DNA of 41,038 nt from Methylobacterium sp. Leaf118 (GTDB lineage Bacteria > Pseudomonadota > Alphaproteobacteria > Rhizobiales > Beijerinckiaceae), in assembly GCF_920984675.1 (NCBI RefSeq), contig NZ_CAKLBV010000045.1:1-41038 (forward strand), read 5' to 3'. Below the pieces are notes generated by a model, which did no database searches, was not told the origin of the DNA, and saw only the letters and a list, made by a program, of their open reading frames with translations. The stretch's first letter is position 1, and each line of letters starts with the position of its first letter. Both the position numbers and the translations under genes were made by a program. Positions 26,116-34,678 of the stretch are shown one piece after another.

Positions 26116-26337
26116 ATGGCGCCCGCGAACGAGACGCCCCTCCGCATCGAGGATGCGGTCAACGATCTCTGCCCCTGGTCGGGCAAGCCGATCGTGGCCG
26201 ACGCGTTGACGCTCTACAACGGCGCGGTGGTCGGCTTCTGCGATCCCGCGTGCCGGGACCAATTCGCGCGGGCGATCGCGAGTTTCGAGGACGCGCTCCG
26301 GGCGCGCCGCGTGGCCAATGCCGGCCTCCACCAGTAG
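26116..26337 (+). CDS. small TRASH-like zinc-ribbon protein
   Basis: A 73-residue protein from the ATG at 26116, with an in-frame GTG at 26077 as alternative; neither has a strong ribosome-binding site. Cysteines C19, C42 and C46 form C-x22-C-x3-C (CPWSG...GFCDPAC), the spacing of TRASH metal-binding domains. Such mini-proteins are sometimes mislabelled glutathione S-transferase. It ends 18 bp before ffh and may be co-transcribed. The role is unknown; metal binding is inferred from the motif. Confidence 0.75.
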   Translation: MAPANETPLRIEDAVNDLCPWSGKPIVADALTLYNGAVVGFCDPACRDQFARAIASFEDALRARRVANAGLHQ

Positions 26338-26355
26338 CACGGGCTGACGGGACGC

Positions 26356-27918
26356 ATGTTCGAAGGCCTTTCCGATCGCCTCTCCGGCATTCTCTCCGGG
26401 CTGACGCGCCGTGGCGCGCTGACCGAGGCGGACGTCACCGCCGCCCTGCGCGAGGTGCGCCGCGCGCTGCTCGAAGCGGACGTGGCCCTGGAGGTGGTGC
26501 GCTCCTTCACCGACCGGGTGCGCGAGAAGGCGGTGGGCGCCGTCGTGCTCAAGTCGGTGACGCCCGGCCAGATGGTCGTGAAGATCGTCAACGACGAGCT
26601 CATCGCGATGCTCGGCACCGATGCCGGCGTCGTCGACCTCAACGCGCCCGCTCCGGTCGCCATCCTGATGGTCGGCCTCCAGGGCTCGGGCAAGACGACC
26701 ACCACCGCCAAGATCGCCCGGCGCTTGAGCCAGCGCGACAAGCGCCGCGTGCTCCTCGCCTCCCTCGACACGCGCCGCCCGGCGGCGATGGAGCAGCTCG
26801 CGATCCTCGCCAAGCAGGTCGAGGTCGAGAGCCTGCCGATCGTGGCCGGCCAGTCGGCGGTGCAGATCGCCCGGCGGGCCATGGAGGCGGCGCGGCTGGG
26901 CGGCTTCGACGTCGTGATGCTCGACACCGCCGGCCGCACCACGGTCGACGAGGGCCTGATGACCGAGGCCGCCGAGGTGAAGGCGGCGACCAACCCCCAC
27001 GAAGTCCTGCTGGTGGCCGACGCCCTCACCGGCCAGGACGCCGTGAACACGGCCCGGGCCTTCGACGAGCGCCTCGGCGTCACCGGCATCGTGCTGACCC
27101 GCATGGACGGCGATTCCCGCGGCGGCGCGGCGCTCTCCATGCGCGCCGTGACGGGCAAGCCGATCAAGCTCGTCGGCGTCGGCGAGAAGGTCGACGCGCT
27201 CGAGGAGTTCCACCCCCAGCGGGTGGCCAACCGCATCCTCGGCATGGGCGACATCGTCTCGCTGGTCGAGAAGGCCGCGGAGACGATCGATCACGAGCAG
27301 GCCCTGCGCACCGCCGAGAAGATGCGGAAGGGCAAGTTCGACCTCGAAGACCTGTCGATGCAGCTCGCCCAGATGGAGAAGTTGGGCGGCATCGGCGGCC
27401 TGATGGGGATGCTGCCCGGCATGGGGCAGATCAAGAAGCAGGTCGAGGGCGCCAATCTCGACGAGAAGATGTTCAAGCGCCAGCGGGCGATCATCTCGTC
27501 GATGACGGCCCAGGAGCGCAAGAACCCCGACATCCTCAAGAACTCGCGCAAGAAGCGCATTGCGGCGGGCGCCGGCGTCAAGGTCGAGGAGATCAACAAG
27601 CTCCTCAAGATGCACCGGACCATGGCCGACATGATGAAGTCGTTGGGCTCGGGCAAGCGCGGCGGCATCGGCCAGGCGCTCGGCAACATGTTCGGGCTGG
27701 GCGGCGGGATGCCGGGGGGAATGCCGGGGGGCATGAACCTGCCGCCGGGCATGCCCGAGCCGACGCCGGAGCAGATCGCGCAGATCGAGAAGCAATTCGG
27801 CGGCAAGCTGCCGCCGATGCCCCCCGCCGCGGGGGGCGGGAAGATGCCGGGCCTGCCGGGCCTCGGCGGACCCAAGCTGCCGGGCCTCGGCGGCTTCCTG
27901 CCGGGCCGGAAGAAATGA
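26356..27918 (+). CDS. ffh: signal recognition particle protein Ffh
   Basis: This GTPase binds SRP RNA and signal sequences and brings ribosomes to FtsY at the membrane. It has 520 residues. The N domain (1-95) is followed by the G domain with GLQGSGKTTT (108-117), DTRRPAAMEQL, DTAGR and TRMDGDSRGG. The M domain (about 330-450) binds RNA and signal peptides. The C-terminal tail from about 450 is long and rich in Gly, Pro and Met, with repeats such as GGMPGG. Its stop overlaps the chorismate mutase start (ATGA). Confidence 0.98.
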   Translation: MFEGLSDRLSGILSGLTRRGALTEADVTAALREVRRALLEADVALEVVRSFTDRVREKAVGAVVLKSVTPGQMVVKIVNDELIAMLGTDAGVVDLNAPAPVAILMVGLQGSGKTTTTAKIARRLSQRDKRRVLLASLDTRRPAAMEQLAILAKQVEVESLPIVAGQSAVQIARRAMEAARLGGFDVVMLDTAGRTTVDEGLMTEAAEVKAATNPHEVLLVADALTGQDAVNTARAFDERLGVTGIVLTRMDGDSRGGAALSMRAVTGKPIKLVGVGEKVDALEEFHPQRVANRILGMGDIVSLVEKAAETIDHEQALRTAEKMRKGKFDLEDLSMQLAQMEKLGGIGGLMGMLPGMGQIKKQVEGANLDEKMFKRQRAIISSMTAQERKNPDILKNSRKKRIAAGAGVKVEEINKLLKMHRTMADMMKSLGSGKRGGIGQALGNMFGLGGGMPGGMPGGMNLPPGMPEPTPEQIAQIEKQFGGKLPPMPPAAGGGKMPGLPGLGGPKLPGLGGFLPGRKK

Positions 27919-28250
27919 CGATCTTGTCCGCCCAGGGCGTCGATCCCGAGCTCGCGCGCCTGCGCGATAGCATCGACAATTTCGATGCCGCGCTGATCCA
28001 TCTGCTCGCCGAGCGCTTCCGCTGCACGCAGCGGGTCGGCGAGCTGAAGGCCCGCAAGGGCCTGCCTCCCTCCGATCCGGACCGGGAGGCGCGTCAGGTC
28101 AAACGCCTGAGGAATCTCGCGGTCGAGGCCAAGCTCGACCCCGATTTCGCCGAGAAGTTTTTGGCCTTCGTGGTCAAGGAAGTGATCCGGCACCACCAGA
28201 CGATCGCGCAAAACGCCGATCTCGCACACGACACCGAAAGGAACGACTGA
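27915..28250 (+). CDS. chorismate mutase (AroQ class)
   Basis: A 111-residue all-helical enzyme converting chorismate to prephenate for Phe/Tyr synthesis. Typical residues are present: LARLRDSIDNFDAALIHLLAERF, then VGELKARKGLPPSDPDREARQ, then a C-terminal VVKEVIRHHQTIA. The ATG overlaps the ffh stop and the TGA overlaps the rpsP ATG, so all three are translationally coupled. Position between ffh and rpsP is common in Hyphomicrobiales. Confidence 0.92.
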   Translation: MTILSAQGVDPELARLRDSIDNFDAALIHLLAERFRCTQRVGELKARKGLPPSDPDREARQVKRLRNLAVEAKLDPDFAEKFLAFVVKEVIRHHQTIAQNADLAHDTERND

Positions 28251-28612
28251 TGTCCCTCAAGATCCGCCTCACCCGCGGCGGCGCCAAGAAGCGCCCCTAT
28301 TACCGCATCGTCGTCGCCGATGCCCGCGCCCCGCGCGACGGCCGCTTCATCGACAAGGTCGGCGCCTACGACCCGATGAAGGCCAAGGACGATCCGGCCC
28401 GCATCGTGCTCGACAACGAGAAGATCCAGTCCTGGCTCGCCAAGGGCGCGCAGCCGACGGACCGCGTCCTGCGCTTCCTCGACGCCGCCGGCCTCGCCAA
28501 GCGTACCGTGCGCAACAACCCGCAGAAGGCCGAGCCCGGCGAGAAGTCCAAGGAGCGCGCCGCCAAGCGCGCCGAGAAGGCCGCCGCCCCGGCCGAGGAC
28601 GCCGCGGCCTAA
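28250..28612 (+). CDS. rpsP: 30S ribosomal protein S16
   Basis: Assembly protein of the 30S subunit, 120 residues. The start LKIRLTRGGAKKRPYYRIVVAD and IDKVGAYDP are diagnostic. The core ends near residue 85; the rest is a Lys/Ala/Glu-rich tail, common in alphaproteobacteria. Its ATG overlaps the chorismate mutase stop. A terminator follows before rimM. Confidence 0.98.
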   Translation: MSLKIRLTRGGAKKRPYYRIVVADARAPRDGRFIDKVGAYDPMKAKDDPARIVLDNEKIQSWLAKGAQPTDRVLRFLDAAGLAKRTVRNNPQKAEPGEKSKERAAKRAEKAAAPAEDAAA

Positions 28613-28625
28613 GCGCCACGAACGC

Positions 28626-28663
28626 CCCTCCCCCTCCGGCTTGCCGGAGGGAGAGGGATTTTT
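28626..28663 (+). terminator. rho-independent terminator after rpsP
   Basis: Stem of 15 bp with one mismatch (inner part CCTCCGGC/GCCGGAGG, 2-nt loop) followed by TTTTT (28659-28663). It separates the ffh-rpsP unit from rimM, at least partly. Confidence 0.8.
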
Positions 28664-28691
28664 CCGCGGTCTTCCTGTCGAGGCATTCCCT

Positions 28692-29363
28692 ATGGCCCGC
28701 CGCCCCGGCGCCTCCTTCCGCGGACCCGCCCGGCCCGAGCCGTTGGGACGCGAGGCCGTGACCTCGGCGCGCAAACCCGCCACGGCCAAGGCGGCCCCGC
28801 CCGCCTCCCCCGATCCCGACCTCGTTGTGCTCGGCGAATTCGGCCGTCCGCACGGCCTGCACGGCGAGATCCGCCTGAAATCCTATACCGGACAGCCCAC
28901 CGCCATCGCGGAGTACGGGCCGCTGCGCCTGTCCGACGGACGCATGGTCGAGCTCGAGGAGGCCCGGCCGGCCCCCGGCAGCGCGCCCGACGTGCTGATC
29001 GTGCGGGTCAAGGGCGTCGCCGACCGCACCGGCGTGGAAGCGCTGAACCGCCTCACCCTCGCGGTCTCCCGCGCGCGCCTCGGCGAGGCCGCGGACGAGG
29101 ACGAGTTCTTCCTGACCGACCTCATCGGCCTGTCCGTCGAGGACGCGGCCGGGACGTTGATCGGCACCATCGTCGCGGTCCCGAATTACGGCGGTGGCGA
29201 CCTGCTCGAGGTCCGGCCCGCCGCCGGCGGTCCGACGGCGTTGCTGCCCTTCACCAAGGCCTTCGTGCCAAATCTGGACATCGCTGGCGGCAAGGTCGTC
29301 GCCGACCCGCCGGAGGATCTGTTCGCTCCACCGGGGCCGAAACCCACCGACGATCCGGGCTGA
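28692..29363 (+). CDS. rimM: ribosome maturation factor RimM
   Basis: Helps assemble the head of the 30S subunit; binds S19. It has 223 residues from the ATG at 28692 (GAGG about 9 nt upstream); an earlier in-frame start would lie in the terminator. An N-terminal basic extension of about 45 residues precedes the RimM domain (LGEFGRPHGLHGEIRLKSYT) and the PRC barrel (FFLTDLIGLSVEDAAG to LLPFTKAFVPNLDIAGGKV). trmD does not follow. Confidence 0.96.
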   Translation: MARRPGASFRGPARPEPLGREAVTSARKPATAKAAPPASPDPDLVVLGEFGRPHGLHGEIRLKSYTGQPTAIAEYGPLRLSDGRMVELEEARPAPGSAPDVLIVRVKGVADRTGVEALNRLTLAVSRARLGEAADEDEFFLTDLIGLSVEDAAGTLIGTIVAVPNYGGGDLLEVRPAAGGPTALLPFTKAFVPNLDIAGGKVVADPPEDLFAPPGPKPTDDPG

Positions 29364-29401
29364 GCGGCCGCAGACGCCGGACCCCGCCGCGGCGCGGGGC
29401 C

Positions 29402-30196
29402 TCAGCGCTCCCCGGACACCATGGCGATGCGGGCCAGCCGGATCGGTTCGGACGACATCGCCAGGGGGCCGTCGAAGGGGCGCTCGTGCAGGCCGATCAC
29501 CCCGAAGGTGACGATCATCGCCGTGGAGAACAGCACCAGCGTCGCCGCCTGGGCGGGCGGGCGCTCCCAATGGACCAGGGCGATCGAGATCAGCGTCAGC
29601 ACGGCCAGCGCCATCAGGGTCAACCACTTGCTCTCGTCGCTGTGGGAGGCGCTGAGGGCGAGGCGTTCGCTCCGGGCCGAGCGGAGCTGCATCACCGCCT
29701 CCAGCAGGGCCGCATGGGTCGCCTGCCCGGCCTCCACGGCGATGCGCGGGTCCGCCGCCGCCTGGAGCAATTGCCCGAGGGCGCGGCCGGCCACGGAGGA
29801 GGAGGCGCCCGTCTCCGCCATGGACGGCCATTCCTCCCGCACCACGGCGTCGAGATAGGCCGCGAGCAGACCGCGCAGGGCGCTCATGTCCGGGGTCGAG
29901 GCGATGCTGAGATCGTAGACGGCAAGCGCGTGGGCGCGCTCGCTCTGCACCACCCGGCCGGCCTGACGCTGGCGCTCCCAGGCATCGTTGGCGACGAAGC
30001 CCGTCAGCAGCGCGAGGAGCACCGCGACGACGCCGATGTAAGGCGGTACGATTCCGGTGGCGAGGACACGCCCGGCCGCTCGCGTCCCCGGCAGGTTGGC
30101 CAGCAGGCTCAGCACGAGGCAGACGCCGAGGAAGCCCGCGGTCAGCAGGGCAAACATCAGCCAGACCGGCTGTTCGAGCCAGAATCCGAGGATCAT
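29402..30196 (-). CDS. DUF4239 membrane protein (bestrophin-like)
   Basis: A 264-residue membrane protein with two N-terminal hydrophobic helices (about 12-33 and 47-67), a long soluble helical middle (about 70-190) and two C-terminal helices (about 193-210 and 217-235). The pattern, with GFVANDAWERQRQA after the second helix, fits DUF4239, distantly related to bestrophin channels. Function unproven. It lies 74 bp after the methyltransferase gene on the same strand. Confidence 0.8.
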   Translation of the reverse strand: MILGFWLEQPVWLMFALLTAGFLGVCLVLSLLANLPGTRAAGRVLATGIVPPYIGVVAVLLALLTGFVANDAWERQRQAGRVVQSERAHALAVYDLSIASTPDMSALRGLLAAYLDAVVREEWPSMAETGASSSVAGRALGQLLQAAADPRIAVEAGQATHAALLEAVMQLRSARSERLALSASHSDESKWLTLMALAVLTLISIALVHWERPPAQAATLVLFSTAMIVTFGVIGLHERPFDGPLAMSSEPIRLARIAMVSGER

Positions 30197-30270
30197 TGAG
30201 GGGACCGACCGGCAGAAGGACGCGCGGGCTCAGCCTGTGGGACCAACCCCTCCGATTCGGTAAAGGCCCC

Positions 30271-31002
30271 TCACCGCCCGCCCCGCGTCGCCGCGTCCCG
30301 GCAGGGGCGGATCGCCTCGGGGGCCGGCCGGCGGTCGGGATCGGGCGCCTCGAACACCGCGAGATAGCCGACGCCGCCCTTCAGCGGGGTCATCGAGATC
30401 TCGCGGTAGCCGACGGCGGCGAGTTCGCAGCGCAGGAGTGTCGGCGGGGTGCCGTGGCGCGAGGGAATCGCGTCGGCGTCCACGATGCCGACCCGTCCGC
30501 CGGGCTTCATCGCGCCGGCGAGATTCCACAGCAGGCCGAAGGGCTGGGCGATCTCGTGATACATGTGGACCAGCACGGCCGCGTCGAGGGCGCGCGGCGG
30601 CAGCCGCGGGTCGTGCGCCTCGCCCCGCACCACGGTGACGTTGGCGAGCCCCTTCGCCCGCACCCGCGCCTCCAGGTCGGCGAGGTAGTCCGGCGTGATG
30701 TCCTGGGCGAGGATGCGGCCCTGCGCGCCGACGCGGGGGCTGAGGCGGAGCACGGAGTAGCCGTTGCCCGCGCCGATATCCGCCACCGTCTGGCCCGGCG
30801 CGATCCGCATCAGGCGGACGACCTGCCCGACCTCGTCGGCCCGGTCCCGCATCCGGTCGTCCGCCCATTGCGCCGCCACGATCTCGGCCACCGGCCGGTC
30901 GGGCTTCGGGAAGCGTTCGGCCGGCGCCCCCGGTGGCCCGAGCGGCTCGGCGGCCCCGGCGGGCAGCGACAGGAGGAGAAGGGCGGCGAGGGCGCGGATC
31001 AT
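30271..31002 (-). CDS. class I SAM-dependent methyltransferase with a signal peptide
   Basis: A 243-residue protein. The first 18 residues (MIRALAALLLLSLPAGAA) look like a Sec signal peptide with an AxA-type cleavage site. The rest is a Rossmann methyltransferase: motif I VADIGAGNGYSVL, an acidic residue in AQDITPDY, and LVHMYHEI and GGRVGIVDAD further on. An exported SAM enzyme is odd because SAM is cytosolic; similar predicted methyltransferases exist in proteobacteria. Substrate unknown. It is divergent from the small periplasmic gene. Confidence 0.85.
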   Translation of the reverse strand: MIRALAALLLLSLPAGAAEPLGPPGAPAERFPKPDRPVAEIVAAQWADDRMRDRADEVGQVVRLMRIAPGQTVADIGAGNGYSVLRLSPRVGAQGRILAQDITPDYLADLEARVRAKGLANVTVVRGEAHDPRLPPRALDAAVLVHMYHEIAQPFGLLWNLAGAMKPGGRVGIVDADAIPSRHGTPPTLLRCELAAVGYREISMTPLKGGVGYLAVFEAPDPDRRPAPEAIRPCRDAATRGGR

Positions 31003-31161
31003 GCCCGCGGGCAACGCGCAGCGGCGGCGAACGTGCCGGGGCGCGACACGACCGACCGGGCGCCCGGATTGACCGAACGCGGTTCGCATCGCACAAACCG
31101 GCGGCAAGCTTCGCCGTTGCGCGAAGCCCCCAGTGCCGCCGGCTCCCCGGAGACCCTGCCC

Positions 31162-31434
31162 GTGACCTGCCGATTCGCCCTCCTCGCCGCCGCCCTGCTC
31201 CTGATGCCCGCCGCCGCCGTCGCGGCCCCGCCGGCCGGTGCCGGCTGTGGTCCGACCATCGAGCAGATGCAGACCATCGTCGAGGGCGACGTGCGGACCG
31301 GCGACCTCTCGGAGGCGGTGGGCAAGCGCTTCGGCGCCGATCTCGACAAGGCCTCCGCCGCCTGCGCCGCCGGCCGCGGGGCCGAGGCTCTGCGCCTGCT
31401 CGCCGCCGCCAAGAGCCGCTACGGCTACCGCTGA
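31162..31434 (+). CDS. small periplasmic protein of unknown function
   Basis: A 90-residue protein from the GTG at 31162 (GGAG about 9 nt upstream). A signal peptide (RFALLAAALLLMPAAAVAAP) precedes a 66-residue helical domain with two cysteines (in GCGPT and SAACAAG) that could form a disulfide. I do not recognise the family. A GCTTCGC/GCGAAGC hairpin (31108-31127) lies in its leader. It is convergent with the Nudix gene. Confidence 0.7.
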   Translation: MTCRFALLAAALLLMPAAAVAAPPAGAGCGPTIEQMQTIVEGDVRTGDLSEAVGKRFGADLDKASAACAAGRGAEALRLLAAAKSRYGYR

Positions 31435-31451
31435 GGCCGCGCGGCGCGGCC
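31435..31451. terminator. hairpin between convergent genes
   Basis: GGCCGCG-CGG-CGCGGCC, a perfect 7-bp stem lying exactly between the two convergent stops. No T run, so termination is only suggested. Confidence 0.4.
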
Positions 31452-31453
31452 CC

Positions 31454-32188
31454 TCACGCCGCGAAGACGCTCGCCAGATAGGCCTGCACGAAGCCCGGCA
31501 TCCGGCTCGGGTCGATCTCGGCGCGGGAGCGGACGACGACGCTGCGGGCGAGTTCCGGCGCGTCGTCATGGCCCCGGTGCACTTCGATGCGGGCCTTGAG
31601 ATCGGCGGCGTCGCGGTCGAAGCGGACCGGGCGCAGGAAGGCGAGCTGGCCGTCGCCGCGCAGCAGGACCCATTCCTCCGCCGCCCCCTCCGGCAGGGAC
31701 AGGCCGGTCTCCTCGTGAAATTCGCGGACGGCGCTGCCGGGGAGGTCGATGGTGCCGTCGGCGCGCAGATCGCCCGGATCGGGCGTGCCGCAGGGGAAGT
31801 AGATCTGGCCGGCATTGGCGGTGTGCGGGCCCATCACGCCGAGCACCACCGCGCCGTCGGCGCTGTGCGGCACGATCGCCGCGAAGGCGTTGGCCACGCC
31901 GGCATCGGGCCCGCCCGCGTCGCGAAACGCGAGGAAGCGCGAGTAGCGCACCTCGAACAGCTCGGCCTCGCAGGCCGCGTCCGCGACGCGGCAGCCGGAG
32001 GCGAGGTAGACCGGGCCGTCGAACAGGCCCGGGGTCCGTGCGCGCCGCCGCTGCCAGTGGCGCTCGATGGCCTCCGCATGGTCCCGCGCCCAGGCCCAAT
32101 CGTGGCTCACCAGCCGGGCGGTGATCCGCCCGAGCGCAATCCGCGCGAAGCCCGGCGCCGACAGGATGTCGGCCGCCTCAATCGACAT
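31454..32188 (-). CDS. Nudix hydrolase
   Basis: A 244-residue protein. The core of the Nudix box, REFHEETGL (R-E-U-x-E-E-x-G-U), is intact in the C-terminal half. The upstream G-x5-E part of the box is not conserved, so activity is likely but specificity is open. The N-terminal half (about 1-95) is an extra domain seen in larger Nudix proteins. Nudix enzymes cut nucleoside diphosphate derivatives. It overlaps the phzF-like stop by 11 bp, so translation is coupled. Confidence 0.85.
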   Translation of the reverse strand: MSIEAADILSAPGFARIALGRITARLVSHDWAWARDHAEAIERHWQRRRARTPGLFDGPVYLASGCRVADAACEAELFEVRYSRFLAFRDAGGPDAGVANAFAAIVPHSADGAVVLGVMGPHTANAGQIYFPCGTPDPGDLRADGTIDLPGSAVREFHEETGLSLPEGAAEEWVLLRGDGQLAFLRPVRFDRDAADLKARIEVHRGHDDAPELARSVVVRSRAEIDPSRMPGFVQAYLASVFAA

Positions 32189-33122
32189 GCAGCACGCCCT
32201 CGCTCACCCGCACGGCGGCCCCGCCGATCTCGACAGAGCGCAACGCCCCTTCGGCGACGACGAGCTGGAGGCTGATCGCGCTCGGTCGGCCCATGGCGAC
32301 ACCCTGCCGGATCAGCACGTCGTGCTCGCCGTTGCCCAGCGGCTCGAACTGCATCAGGACGCCCGCGAAGGCCGCCGCCGCGCCGCCGGTGGCCGGATCC
32401 TCGGGCATGCCGAGCCGCGGGGCGAACATCCTGGCCTGGTACTGCCGCCCGAGCCCCTCGGGATCGAGGGCATAGAGGTAGAGCGCGTCGGCCGCCTCGA
32501 AGGTCTCCGGGGGGAAGAGCCGGCTCAGCCCCGCATCGTCGAGCCGCGCCCGGTCGAGGGCGTCGCGGCTCGCCAGCGGCACGAAGGTGAAGGCCGGGCC
32601 CACCCCGTGCCGGCTCGGCTGGTGACGGTGGAAGCCGATCTCCTGGGGCTTGAGGCCCAGCGCCTCGGCGAGTGCCCCGGCCTCCGGCGCCGCGCCGAGA
32701 TAGGTCGGCATCACCGGCAGCTTGAACCGGGCGTGGCCCGAGCGCCCGTCCGCCCCGATCTCGACCGCGCAGGCCACGATGCCGATCCGCTCCTCCAGCC
32801 CGAAGGCGACGGCGTCGGCGAGGCCCCGCTCCGCCCGCTCCGCCGCCGCCCGGTCGTGCAGGGCCAGGAGGATGGCCGTGCCGATCGTCGGATGGCCGGC
32901 AAACGGCAATTCGCGGGCCGGGGTGAAGATCCGCAAGGCCGCCCGGTGTCGGCTCTCCGCCGGGGGGGCCACGAACACGGTCTCGGAGAGGTTGAACTCC
33001 CGGGCGATGGCCTGCATCGCCGCGTCGTCGAGCCCGTCGGCGTCGAGCACGACGGCGAGCGGGTTTCCGGCGAGCGCCGTGTCGGTGAACACGTCGAGGG
33101 TCGCGAAGCGGCGTTGCGGCAT
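32178..33122 (-). CDS. PhzF-family isomerase/epimerase
   Basis: A 314-residue protein with the two-lobe PhzF fold. FATLDVFTDTALAGNPLAVV, the catalytic E47 in EFNLSETVF and GHPTIG (76-81) match the family. A DPATGGAAAA segment near residue 240 marks the second lobe. PhzF in phenazine producers isomerises DHHA, but no phenazine genes are present, so this is a general family member of unknown substrate. GGAAAGGAAG lies before the ATG. It sits between pdxY and the Nudix gene. Confidence 0.92.
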   Translation of the reverse strand: MPQRRFATLDVFTDTALAGNPLAVVLDADGLDDAAMQAIAREFNLSETVFVAPPAESRHRAALRIFTPARELPFAGHPTIGTAILLALHDRAAAERAERGLADAVAFGLEERIGIVACAVEIGADGRSGHARFKLPVMPTYLGAAPEAGALAEALGLKPQEIGFHRHQPSRHGVGPAFTFVPLASRDALDRARLDDAGLSRLFPPETFEAADALYLYALDPEGLGRQYQARMFAPRLGMPEDPATGGAAAAFAGVLMQFEPLGNGEHDVLIRQGVAMGRPSAISLQLVVAEGALRSVEIGGAAVRVSEGVLHVD

Positions 33123-33168
33123 CGGGCTTCCTTTCCGGACGAGGGGAGCGGGTGTCTCGGGCTCTGGG

Positions 33169-34020
33169 TCAGACGGCCTCGACCGGGAAGGCGCGGGTCG
33201 GAGCGACGAACTCCTCCTGCGCCGCCACGGTCAGCAATTCCTCCGCGCCGGCCTCCGCCGTGCGGCGCAGGAGGCCGTGGATCGAGGCGGCGGCCATGCC
33301 CAGCGCCAGGGCCGCCGAGCGGGTGCGCAGGTAATGCACGAGGTAGAGCGCGGCGACCGCATCGCCCGCCCCCGAGACCGCCTTCAGGTCGAGGCGCGGC
33401 GTGCGCACCCGCCAGAACGTGCCCCCCTCCCCGGCCAGCATGTCGATGGCGTCAGAAGGCGTCTCGGCGGTGGCCAGCGAGGTGACGAGCACGACCCGCG
33501 GCCCCAGCGCCTGCACCGCCGCGACGGCGGCCTTGGCGCCCTCCAGCGTGTCGGTCGCCCGGCCGGCGATCAGATCCAGCTCGAACTGGTTCGGGGTGAG
33601 GATGTCGGCCGCGGGCACCGCCTGGGCGCGCATGAAATCGGCGATGCCGGGGCGCACATAGACGCCCGCATGGGTGTCGCCGATGACGGGGTCGCAGCAA
33701 TAGACCGCCGCGGCGTTGGCCGCCCGCACCGCCGCGACCGCCCGCAGGATCGCCGTGCCGATATCGGCCGAGCCCATATAGCCGGAGAGCACCGCGTCGC
33801 AGTCTCGGAGCGCACCGCGCTCGGCCACGCCCTGCACCACCTCCTCGACCGCCGGCCCGTCGAAGACCCGGCCGCGCCACGTCCCGTAGCCGGTGTGGTT
33901 GGAGAACTGCACGGTGTGCACCGGCCAGACCTCGACCCCGAGCCGTTGCATCGGGAAGACCGCGGAGGCGTTACCGACATGGCCGTAGGCGACATGCGAC
34001 TGGATCGACAGGACCTTCAT
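33169..34020 (-). CDS. pdxY: pyridoxal kinase
   Basis: Phosphorylates pyridoxal for PLP salvage; 283 residues of the ribokinase-like fold. IQSHVAYGHVGN, the TGYG substrate loop, CDPVIGD and LTPNQFELDL are typical, and the catalytic Asp is D220 in SGAGD. It is first in a minus-strand unit with the PhzF-like and Nudix genes, and is divergent from dedA. PLP enzymes elsewhere in the window (SerC, the aminotransferase) depend on this cofactor. Confidence 0.95.
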   Translation of the reverse strand: MKVLSIQSHVAYGHVGNASAVFPMQRLGVEVWPVHTVQFSNHTGYGTWRGRVFDGPAVEEVVQGVAERGALRDCDAVLSGYMGSADIGTAILRAVAAVRAANAAAVYCCDPVIGDTHAGVYVRPGIADFMRAQAVPAADILTPNQFELDLIAGRATDTLEGAKAAVAAVQALGPRVVLVTSLATAETPSDAIDMLAGEGGTFWRVRTPRLDLKAVSGAGDAVAALYLVHYLRTRSAALALGMAAASIHGLLRRTAEAGAEELLTVAAQEEFVAPTRAFPVEAV

Positions 34021-34140
34021 GACGCTCCCGGATGTCCGCGTGCCCCGCTTTCATACCGCATCGGCCGGGCCGCGCATCCCGCACCCTTGCCGCCATAGGC
34101 CCTCTTCGCCAGATGAGGCATCGCCGCTTCCGGAGACAGC

Positions 34141-34662
34141 ATGGATTTCGAGACGATCAAGCAGTCCGTGCTGGCCTTCATCGAGGCGCACCGGGCCTGG
34201 GCGCCCCTGGTGACGGGGGTGATCGCATTCTGCGAATCCCTCGCCTTCCTGTCGCTGCTCGTGCCGGCGACCTTCATCCTGCTCGGGATCGGCGCGCTGA
34301 TCGGCTCCAGCGACCTGCCGTTCTGGCCCATGGTGATCGGGGCGGGCATCGGCGCGGGTCTGGGCGATTGGGTCTCCTACGAGGCCGGCCACTATTTCAA
34401 GAACGACGTGCGACGCTTCTGGCCGATGCGCCGCTATCCCGAGATGACCGACCGGGCCGAGGACTTCCTTCGGCGCTGGGGCGCGGGCGCCGTGGCGATC
34501 GGGCGGTTCATCGGTCCGGCCCGCGCGGTGGTCCCGCTGGTGGCCGGCTCGTTCGGCGTCAACCGCCTCCCCTTCCAGATCGCCAACTGGTCTTCCGCCT
34601 TCGTCTGGGCCTTCGTGATGCTGGCCCCCGGCGCGGGGCTGCTGGCCTGGCTCAAGCACTGA
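34141..34662 (+). CDS. DedA-family membrane protein
   Basis: A 173-residue inner-membrane protein with about four hydrophobic segments. Typical DedA features are FCESLAFLSLLVPAT near the N-terminus, GAGIGAGLGDWVSYEAGHYF, and the conserved FIGPARAVVPLVAGSFG. DedA proteins are linked to lipid flipping (undecaprenyl phosphate) and proton-dependent membrane homeostasis. GGAG lies before the ATG. It is followed by the BtuF-like gene after 16 bp. Confidence 0.92.
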   Translation: MDFETIKQSVLAFIEAHRAWAPLVTGVIAFCESLAFLSLLVPATFILLGIGALIGSSDLPFWPMVIGAGIGAGLGDWVSYEAGHYFKNDVRRFWPMRRYPEMTDRAEDFLRRWGAGAVAIGRFIGPARAVVPLVAGSFGVNRLPFQIANWSSAFVWAFVMLAPGAGLLAWLKH

Positions 34663-34678
34663 CACCAACGCGCCCGGC

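Noticed and set aside
29382..29399. CCCCGC...GCGGGG stem between rimM and the DUF4239 gene
   Set aside because: 6-bp stem without a T run in GC-rich DNA; expected often by chance.
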